NCBI GenBank assembly: GCA_025937615.1
Contig: JAICRA010000076.1
Span: forward strand, 1 to 7,102
Length of the DNA stretch: 7,102 nt
Reading direction: 5' to 3'
Source of the DNA: Thermomicrobiales bacterium
GTDB lineage: Bacteria > Chloroflexota > Chloroflexia > Thermomicrobiales > UBA6265
Part shown: positions 1 to 7,102 of the stretch, one piece after another
Layout: the number at the start of each line of letters is the position of its first letter
Position numbering within the stretch: the first letter of the stretch is position 1
Notes under the pieces: generated by a model
Told to the model about the DNA's origin: nothing
The model's database searches: none
The model's input: the letters and a program-made list of their open reading frames with translations, nothing else
Translations under genes and position numbers: made by a program

Positions 1-396
1 CGTCGCGCCGGCAGAGCTTGGGATGGTCGGTGTGCGCCACGCATCCACGCTATGCAACGGAAGAGACGACACCGCGGCCGCTCGCCGGGAGTGCGCCACG
101 CGGGCGAGGAGCGCCACCTTGCTGTCAATCGGCGGCTTATGCATCGGCACAACGAAGGGAAGCATGCTCGCGGTGCGCTGCGCCTCCGCAAGAGAGCGCT
201 CACAGCCTGGGCAGGTCCGCACGTGTGCGTCCACGAGGGCAACCTCGTTCGCCTCAAGAGCGCCAAGGACGTAACCGGCGACCTGGTCGTCGACATGCCC
301 GATGGTATTCGTAGCTGCCGTGAACGATCGGTTACCTAGCCCGGCGAGCCGGTAGGTCTGCCGATCTTTACGCTGGAGATCGCGCTCGTCGCTCAC
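1..396 (-). CDS. Zinc-binding anti-sigma factor, N-terminal part (runs off the left edge)
   Basis: Reading leftward from a GTG at 396, the frame stays open for 132 codons to the window edge, so the C-terminus is missing. The start overlaps the sigma-factor stop as GTGA, with a GGAG 10 nt upstream (410-407), which suggests translational coupling. After about 32 residues comes a classic zinc-binding anti-sigma domain: H34 in GHVDDQVAGYVLGALE, then H58, C62 and C65 in HVRTCPGC (H-x3-C-x2-C). In known families this domain binds region 2/4 of the partner ECF sigma and keeps it inactive until a signal (redox, envelope stress, proteolysis) releases it. A basic stretch (VAHSRRAAA) follows near residue 100. 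RskA/ChrR-like proteins often continue into a membrane helix and an extracytoplasmic domain, but that part lies outside the window. Adjacency to the sigma gene makes the partnership very likely. The signal is unknown. Confidence 0.88.
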   Translation of the reverse strand, partial: MSDERDLQRKDRQTYRLAGLGNRSFTAATNTIGHVDDQVAGYVLGALEANEVALVDAHVRTCPGCERSLAEAQRTASMLPFVVPMHKPPIDSKVALLARVAHSRRAAAVSSLPLHSVDAWRTPTIPSSAGAT

Positions 397-1016
397 GCCA
401 ACTCTGCTCCGTCACTTCCGAGAGCGTCCTTGAGCTTCTGTAGCCCGAGGCGCATCCTCGTCTTGATCGTTCCCAGGGGCTCACCCAGCGCCTCGGCAAT
501 CTCGCGCTGTGTCAGTCCCCGGAAATAAGCCATCTCAATCGCTTCCCGCTGCGCCGGCGGCAACTCAGCCAGCGCCTGACCAATCGTCTCGCGCAACGCT
601 CCGAGCCAGACCTCGTCCTCGACATCCGCGCCCGATCCGGTATCAGGTACCGCCGCGAGCACCTGTTCTGGCTCTTCGCTGTCCGCCTTCTGCGGTCGCC
701 GTCGACGGCGGCGAATCTCGTCAATCGACAGATTGTGCGTGATGCTCAGCAGCCAGGTGATGAACGTGCCTCGACTGGCGCTGAAATTGCCTCCCTGCTG
801 CCAGGCGCGAAAGAACGCCTCTTGCAGGATTTCCTCCGCTAGAGGTCGGTCTGCGACGATCCTCAACGCGAAGGAGAACACCACGCCTGAATATCGCTCG
901 TACAGGACCTCCAGCGCACGGGCGTCGCCCTGCGCGGCGCGACCGATCAAGTCGGCGTCGCTCGCTTCGATGAGGTCGGGCGGAACACCCACCTCGTCGC
1001 TGGCCGGCATGGCCAC
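393..1016 (-). CDS. ECF-family RNA polymerase sigma-70 factor (RpoE/SigK-like)
   Basis: This is an alternative sigma factor that directs RNA polymerase to a stress- or signal-specific promoter set. From the chosen start (207 aa), region 2 lies at about 34-108: LEVLYERYSGVVFSFALRIV, then AEEILQEAFFRAW and a region 2.4 helix ending in a run of six arginines. An acidic linker follows (about 110-138). Region 4 lies at about 140-200, with the helix-turn-helix TQREIAEALGEPLGTIKTRM. There is no C-terminal SnoaL or other extra domain. The frame is open back to a TTG at 1124, but GGAGG at 1026-1022 sits 5 nt before a GTG at 1016 and 11 nt before an ATG at 1010, and the extra upstream residues do not look conserved, so a start at 1016 or 1010 is preferred. 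The stop overlaps the anti-sigma start. ECF pairs are commonly autoregulated, but I could not identify a convincing ECF promoter. Confidence 0.95.
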   Translation of the reverse strand: MAMPASDEVGVPPDLIEASDADLIGRAAQGDARALEVLYERYSGVVFSFALRIVADRPLAEEILQEAFFRAWQQGGNFSASRGTFITWLLSITHNLSIDEIRRRRRRPQKADSEEPEQVLAAVPDTGSGADVEDEVWLGALRETIGQALAELPPAQREAIEMAYFRGLTQREIAEALGEPLGTIKTRMRLGLQKLKDALGSDGAELA

Positions 1017-1141
1017 TGTAGCCTCCGCGCCGGCCTCGACACTGTATACGGTCGAACCGGCAAGATCGGATTTCTGGTACGCGCGGTGAGACCCTGCCGG
1101 GCCCGTCAGCGCGGGGCGCCTCAATGCCTGCGTCAGTTGCG

Positions 1142-1183
1142 GGTCGGGGAGACGCTGAGCCGCAGTCTACCGTATCCCCGACC
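1142..1183. repeat. Perfect 9-bp inverted repeat between folC and the sigma gene
   Basis: GGTCGGGGA at 1142-1150 is exactly matched by TCCCCGACC at 1175-1183, with a 24-nt spacer, giving a very GC-rich hairpin. It lies about 26 bp past the folC stop and about 126 bp before the preferred sigma start, both on the minus strand. No T-tract follows on either strand, so it is not a textbook intrinsic terminator. It could be a U-less terminator for folC, an mRNA-stabilising structure, or an operator for the sigma operon. Confidence 0.5.
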
Positions 1184-1208
1184 AATTCCTAGGTGGTTCG
1201 GCCTATTT

Positions 1209-2615
1209 CTATGGCTGAATGCCGGTATGAGATGGATCGGCGGACTGATTGAGGGAGAGCCATTCTCTGTCAGGTTCGGCGAGCCCGAAGGCTTCTCGCC
1301 CTTCACCGACGACGAAGAGGGAGCCCGTAATGAGGAGCGGGCCTCTGCCGCGCGCATGGCCGGCGGCAACTGCAGCCGCGACCGACGGCTGGATCTCATG
1401 CGGAATGCCAAGTGACGAGGCTGCGTGTGCTACGAGCTCCGGACTGGCCGCTCGAGGGGAGTTAGCCCGCGTGACAATGAGGTGGTCTACGAGCGGTCGC
1501 AACGCGATCAAGAAGGCACCTGCATCTTTATCGGCGCCCATCCCCAGCACCACGGTCGCGGGGGTCAGGCCCTCGGCAGCTTGCCAGGCCGCGACCAGGG
1601 CGGCCGCAGCCGCAAGCGTGTGCGCGCCGTCGAAGACGACATCACGGTTCCCGACCGTGATCCGCTCGAAGCGCCCCGGCCAGCGTGCGTTTGCGAGCCC
1701 GGTGCGGATCGGCTCCTCAGGCACGCGAATACCGGCCGCGTCGACAATTCGCAACGCAGCCAGGGCAGTGCATGCGTTCTCGACCTGGTGTGGACCCGGG
1801 ATTCCGAGCGCGAGATGCGACAACGTTCCCCACGGCCCCGTTGCCTCGAATGAGCGCCAAGTTCCGTTCCAAGACCAATCTCGGCCTGCGATCTGGAGCG
1901 GCGCGCCGACCTCGGTCGCGACTTCGACAATCTTCGCCGCCGCTTCAGGCACCTGCGGGCTGGACATGGCAGGAACTCCGCGCCGCAAAATTCCTGCCTT
2001 TTGCCAGGCGATGTCAGCGTACGTTGGACCAAGGACTGCGGTGTGCTCCAGGTCGATCCGAGTGATAACGGAGACAGTTGGAAGGATCACGTTCGTCGAG
2101 TCGAAGCGGCCACCGAGTCCGACTTCGATTACCGCTAGCTTGCAACCGCACCGCGCGAACGCAGTGAACGCCATTGCCGTCAGCATCTCGAAGGTCGTCA
2201 CTTGTCCCAGGTCCGGCTCGGATGTCTCGAGTCTCGACGCCGCGCCTGCAACCGTTTGCGCTTCCGCCGCGAAAACGTCGTCCGAAAGCGGCTCGAGGTC
2301 GACGGTGAGCCGTTCGGGAAATCGGTGCAAATGCGGAGAGGTGTAGAACCCGACGCGGTGACCCGCCTCCTTCGCTACTGAGGCGACGAAAGCACCCGTC
2401 GAGCCTTTGCCCTTGGATCCGCCAATATGGACGGCGGGCAGGTTCAAGTGCGGATCCCCTAGTGCTGCCAGCAGCCTCCGCATGCGCTCCAGGCCCCGTT
2501 CGGCCCGCGCAGCGTCCCCGAATGGATCACTGATCAGGCCACGTTCATAGCTCGAGCGTCGCCAAAGCTCCTCGAGCGCTCGCTTGTAGTCCCAATCCTG
2601 TCTCAAGGATTTCAC
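1209..2615 (-). CDS. folC: Bifunctional folylpolyglutamate synthase / dihydrofolate synthase
   Basis: This cytosolic Mur-ligase-family enzyme uses ATP to add L-glutamate to dihydropteroate and/or to reduced folates, making and retaining the cell's folate cofactors. Visible motifs (468-aa numbering): the N-terminal helix with EELWRRSSYERGL; the P-loop GGSKGKGST at 65-73; YTSPHLHRFPERL at about 91-103; TTFEMLTAMAF at about 140; EVGLGGRFDSTN at about 164-175; IDLEHTAVLG at about 188-197; and WQKAGIL with K206, the position usually carbamylated in this family. The C-terminal ligase domain shows PGRFER, DGAHT (329-333), DKDAGAF and a terminal GSLFVVGE. The frame extends to a TTG at 2645, but GAGGA at 2625-2621 lies 5 nt before a GTG at 2615, so that start is chosen. 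The length is slightly above the usual 420-440 aa. DGAHT replaces the common bacterial DGAHNP. No other folate gene is in the window. Confidence 0.96.
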   Translation of the reverse strand: MKSLRQDWDYKRALEELWRRSSYERGLISDPFGDAARAERGLERMRRLLAALGDPHLNLPAVHIGGSKGKGSTGAFVASVAKEAGHRVGFYTSPHLHRFPERLTVDLEPLSDDVFAAEAQTVAGAASRLETSEPDLGQVTTFEMLTAMAFTAFARCGCKLAVIEVGLGGRFDSTNVILPTVSVITRIDLEHTAVLGPTYADIAWQKAGILRRGVPAMSSPQVPEAAAKIVEVATEVGAPLQIAGRDWSWNGTWRSFEATGPWGTLSHLALGIPGPHQVENACTALAALRIVDAAGIRVPEEPIRTGLANARWPGRFERITVGNRDVVFDGAHTLAAAAALVAAWQAAEGLTPATVVLGMGADKDAGAFLIALRPLVDHLIVTRANSPRAASPELVAHAASSLGIPHEIQPSVAAAVAAGHARGRGPLLITGSLFVVGEGREAFGLAEPDREWLSLNQSADPSHTGIQP

Positions 2616-2892
2616 ACACGTCCTCTTGCCAGCAGTCAGCCCCAATTGCTCATCGAAGATGCAATCGACTTGCGGCGCGGTTCACAATCTGCCATCTTGC
2701 GACTGAAATCACCACGGTCGCAGCCCCAGGATGTTTGATCCGCAAGGGGGGGTACGTTCCGCTGTACGATCCACCCGAGCATCGCTGCCCGGGAAGGGCT
2801 TGAACCGAAATGCTCCAGAGCCCCGCACTCGATGAAGATTTAGCCGTCCACCCGGCTTCCCCCGCTGCTTCAGCACGAAAGAGGCGGGGCTG
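2616..2892. other. Divergent non-coding region with a possible structured 5' leader
   Basis: This is the 277-bp gap between the divergent folC and the anchored-barrel gene. It should hold promoters for both, but I see only weak candidates (for example TTGTGA, 17 bp, TTGCAT toward folC). Inverted repeats seen are: TGCGAC/GTCGCA around 2697-2721; GTAC/GTAC at 2752-2755 and 2764-2767; GAGCAT 2777-2782 with ATGCTC 2810-2815, enclosing GCCC/GGGC; AGCCG 2842-2846 with CGGCT 2853-2857; and AGCCCCGC 2819-2826 with GCGGGGCT 2884-2891. I could not match it to a riboswitch, tRNA, tmRNA or SRP RNA consensus. Open frames crossing it look like shadows. Confidence 0.6.
2819..2891 (+). promoter_or_regulatory. 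Switch-like hairpin overlapping the translation start region of the gene at 2893
   Basis: AGCCCCGC (2819-2826) pairs perfectly over 8 bp with GCGGGGCT (2884-2891), which lies immediately 5' of the ATG at 2893 and directly abuts the Shine-Dalgarno AAAGAGG (2878-2884). The same GCGGGG (2884-2889) can instead pair over 6 bp with CCCCGC at 2860-2865, closing a small hairpin that contains GCTG-CTT-CAGC. Between the arms lies AGCCG-TCCACC-CGGCT (2842-2857). Two exclusive partners for a start-proximal strand is what one expects of translational control, but in GC-rich DNA it could arise by chance. Confidence 0.35.
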
Positions 2893-5198
<2,306 letters not shown>

Positions 5199-5199
5199 T

Positions 5200-6870
5200 A
5201 TGGCATTGGACATGGGAATGACACGTTCGAAGCGGGTCTCACTGGAAGAGGCGGCGGCCAATATTCCAAATGGGGCGACGATTTCCGTTAGCTCCTCGTC
5301 AGGACTAGGTTGTCCAGACGCTACGTTGAAAGCCATCGGCGATCGATTCCGGGCGACAGGCGAACCGAGCGGGTTGACCATGATTCACCCGATCGCCGCC
5401 GGCGATATGTACGGAATCGAGGGTGTCGACCACATTGCCGAGCCCGGACTGATCAAGCGAATCATCGCGGGTAGCTACCCCAGCGGACCGTCGAACATGC
5501 CGTCCCCGAAAATCTGGCAGCTCATCGATGGCGATCAAATCGAGGCGTACAACCTACCGAGCGGAGTCCTGTTTCATATGCACTCGGACGCGGCGGCGGG
5601 GCGCCCTGGCGTGCTTACAAAAGTTGGACTCGACACATTCGTCGATCCCCGCCGGCAAGGCGGCCGCATGAACCGGGTCACCAGTGAAGACATCGTAAAG
5701 GTGACTGAGTTCGATGGCGATGAATGGCTCTTTTACCGCGCCATCCCGATCGACGTTGCCATCGTGCGGGGCACGACCGCCGACGAGTTGGGCAACATCT
5801 CGACGGAGCACGAGGGCGCGTATCTCGGCGCTCTCGACCAAGCGCTGGCGGCGCGAAACAACGGCGGGGTGGTCATCGCCCAGGTGGAGCGAATGACGAC
5901 GGCCGGGTCGCTCCCGCCGCAGGAGGTGCGAATTCCAGGGACGCTGGTTGACTGGATCGTCGTCGTTCCAGACCAGTGGCAGACGACCCAGACCGAATAC
6001 GACCCGGCCATCAGCGGCGAGTTGCGCCGGCCGCCCGATCAGTTTGAAGTGCCGGACTGGGGTCTCGACAAGGTCATCGCCCGCCGCGCCGCGCTCGAGC
6101 TCATCGACGGTGAGGTGGTGAATCTTGGCTTTGGCATCTCCGCCCTTGTACCCCGGATCCTGCTCGAGGAAGGGCTCGATGGTCGTGTGACCTGGGTGAT
6201 CGAGCAGGGCCCTGTCGGCGGCATGCCGCTGCTCGGTTTTCAGTTCGGATGTGCGGCCAACGCGCAAGCGATCATGCCATCACCGGCGCAGTTCACCTTC
6301 TTTCAGGGAGGCGGATTCGATCGCTGCCTGCTGTCATTCCTTCAGGTGGATGCCGTAGGCAATGTCAACGTTTCGCGACTGGCCGGGAAACCACACGTGT
6401 CCGCCGGCGCGGGCGGATTCATCGACATCACGGCCGCGGCCCGAAACCTGGTGTTCAGCGGGGCGTTTTCAGCGGGACGCCAAGATATCGTGCTCGAAAA
6501 CGGGCAACTCTCGATTCGCGACGATGGAAGAGTCGCGAAGTTCGTTCCTGAAGTCGAGCACGTGACGTTCAGTGGCCGCATGGCCCGGGAGCGCGGGCAG
6601 AATGTCACCTTCATCACCGAGCGCTGCGTGATTCGCCTCCTCGCGGAGGGTCTCACCGTGACCGAAATTGCGCCCGGTGTCGATCTCGAGCGTGACGTGC
6701 TTGGCCGAGTGCCGATACCCCTCCACGTCAGCCCGGAACTACGACGGATGGATGACCGATTATTCCAGCATGATTGTATGGGACTAAGGCTGCGAGCCGG
6801 CGACGAGAGCATCCAGCTGGAACCCTTGCAGAACGGGCGAGACAGGGCGGCGGCAGTTGGACGAGCCTGA
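5200..6870 (+). CDS. Acyl-CoA:acetate/3-ketoacid CoA transferase, fused alpha-beta chain (COG4670/YdiF-like)
   Basis: This is a class I CoA-transferase that moves CoA between carboxylic acids through a glutamyl-CoA thioester; both half-domains are on one chain of about 556 aa. Residues below count from 5200. The N-terminal alpha-like domain shows VSLEEAAANIPNGATISVSSSSGLGCPDATLKAI (about 13-46), then EAYNLPSGVLFHMHSDAAAGRPGVLTKVGLDTFVDPR and YRAIPIDVAIVRGTTADELGNIS, close to the family pattern. The beta-like domain starts near 287 (LDKVIARRAALELIDGEVVNLGFGIS). VIEQGPVGG carries the expected catalytic glutamate, E335. The family end motif MDDRLFQ..CMGLR is present, followed by about 20 extra residues. 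The start is ambiguous: ATG 5200 follows the upstream stop by 1 nt (TGATATG), ATG 5218 has a weak GGA 7 nt upstream, and TTG 5185 would overlap the previous gene by 14 nt. The acyl substrate is unknown; neighbours suggest an acid from sugar or polyol breakdown. Confidence 0.95.
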   Translation: MALDMGMTRSKRVSLEEAAANIPNGATISVSSSSGLGCPDATLKAIGDRFRATGEPSGLTMIHPIAAGDMYGIEGVDHIAEPGLIKRIIAGSYPSGPSNMPSPKIWQLIDGDQIEAYNLPSGVLFHMHSDAAAGRPGVLTKVGLDTFVDPRRQGGRMNRVTSEDIVKVTEFDGDEWLFYRAIPIDVAIVRGTTADELGNISTEHEGAYLGALDQALAARNNGGVVIAQVERMTTAGSLPPQEVRIPGTLVDWIVVVPDQWQTTQTEYDPAISGELRRPPDQFEVPDWGLDKVIARRAALELIDGEVVNLGFGISALVPRILLEEGLDGRVTWVIEQGPVGGMPLLGFQFGCAANAQAIMPSPAQFTFFQGGGFDRCLLSFLQVDAVGNVNVSRLAGKPHVSAGAGGFIDITAAARNLVFSGAFSAGRQDIVLENGQLSIRDDGRVAKFVPEVEHVTFSGRMARERGQNVTFITERCVIRLLAEGLTVTEIAPGVDLERDVLGRVPIPLHVSPELRRMDDRLFQHDCMGLRLRAGDESIQLEPLQNGRDRAAAVGRA

Positions 6871-7102
6871 GACCCTGCTGGCCCTGGCCGCTCGCGAGGC
6901 GCTGACCGCGGCGACGGTCTTCGCGAGGATGTTTCCGGCCGACGAGACCGGTCCCGGTGCTGATGCGATCGGCGCGCTCACCTACCTCGACCGGGCACTG
7001 GCGGGCCCATATCGCGGACACGTGCCGGTCTATCGCACCAGCCTCGCGCTGCTCGATCGCGCGAGTCTGACGCGACATGGCGTGAGTTTCGCGAGCGCGG
7101 AG
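6857..7102 (+). CDS. Gluconate 2-dehydrogenase subunit 3-like protein, N-terminal part (runs off the right edge)
   Basis: The frame is open from a stop at 6785 to the right edge. The only plausible start is TTG at 6857, overlapping the CoA-transferase stop by 14 nt, with a weak AGGG about 10 nt upstream. The 82 visible residues read LDEPETLLALAA at the N-terminus, then FARMFPADETGPGADAIG (22-39), LTYLDRALAGPY (41-52) and YRTSLALLDRAS. This matches my memory of the gluconate 2-dehydrogenase subunit 3 family (PF13618): a Phe-Pro-x-Asp-Glu turn, a Pro-Gly-Ala segment, then a D-R-A-L helix. Family members are small partners of membrane-linked GMC (FAD) dehydrogenases that oxidise sugars or polyols and feed electrons to the respiratory chain. 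No Tat signal is visible at this start. A GMC oxidoreductase gene is expected just beyond the window. The identification rests on pattern recall, hence moderate confidence. Confidence 0.72.
   Translation, partial: MDEPETLLALAAREALTAATVFARMFPADETGPGADAIGALTYLDRALAGPYRGHVPVYRTSLALLDRASLTRHGVSFASAE

Noticed and set aside
18..339. Small plus-strand open frames at the left edge
   Set aside because: They are antisense to the anti-sigma frame, which carries a clear zinc-binding motif; their products are low-complexity Arg/Ala/Pro sequences.
1017..1124. N-terminal extension of the sigma factor from TTG 1124
   Set aside because: The extra 36 residues lack sigma-like sequence, and GGAGG at 1026-1022 points to a start at 1016 or 1010.
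1249..2346. A 365-codon open frame on the plus strand opposite folC
   Set aside because: It is antisense to a clearly recognised enzyme. The translation is Ser/Ala/Arg/Pro-rich with no motif, as expected from GC-biased codon use on the other strand.
2796..2806. GGTTCAAGCCC on the minus strand, resembling a tRNA T-loop
   Set aside because: No matching T-stem, anticodon arm or acceptor stem could be laid out around it.
5554..6267. A 237-codon open frame on the minus strand inside the CoA-transferase gene
   Set aside because: It is antisense to conserved transferase sequence, has no recognisable domain, and its Arg/His/Asp-rich composition is typical of a shadow frame.
6775..6870. Possible frameshift at the 3' end of the CoA-transferase
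   Set aside because: The family end motif (MD-x-RLF, then MGL) continues in the same frame past 6775, so the gene appears intact with a short extra tail.

Overview
This is a GC-rich bacterial chromosomal segment, densely packed with genes. Protein flavour and architecture fit a Chloroflexota lineage, perhaps the Thermomicrobia (Sphaerobacter-like), or failing that an actinobacterium. The clues are an ECF sigma/zinc anti-sigma pair, a single-chain acyl-CoA transferase beside a Gfo/Idh/MocA dehydrogenase, a gluconate 2-dehydrogenase subunit 3-like protein, and a membrane-anchored TIM-barrel-like protein. This placement is inference; no rRNA or other lineage marker lies in the window.

Left half, minus strand (1-2615). 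Reading leftward there are three genes: folC (Mur-ligase-family dihydrofolate/folylpolyglutamate synthase, 2615-1209), an ECF sigma-70 factor (about 1016-393), and a zinc-binding anti-sigma factor that starts in a GTGA overlap with the sigma stop codon and runs off the left edge. A perfect 9-bp inverted repeat lies in the roughly 190-bp gap between folC and the sigma gene.

Centre (2616-2892). A divergent, apparently non-coding 277-bp region separates folC from the plus-strand genes. It is rich in potential hairpins. The GCGGGGCT just before the start codon at 2893 has two mutually exclusive upstream pairing partners, so it could be a structured, possibly regulatory, 5' leader.

Right half, plus strand (2893-7102). 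First comes a 405-residue protein with one N-terminal membrane segment, a Pro/Ala/Thr-rich linker and an extracytoplasmic domain that reads as eight successive beta strands. After an 86-bp gap holding a strong nested hairpin comes a tight cluster: a Gfo/Idh/MocA NAD(P)-dependent oxidoreductase, a fused-subunit class I CoA-transferase (COG4670/YdiF type), and the first 82 codons of a gluconate 2-dehydrogenase subunit 3-like protein. The last three are probably co-transcribed. They suggest oxidation of a sugar, polyol or hydroxy acid linked to CoA activation, but the substrate cannot be read from the sequence.

I see no mobile element, CRISPR array, tRNA or rRNA. The most unusual material is the uncharacterised anchored barrel protein and the structured leader in front of it.
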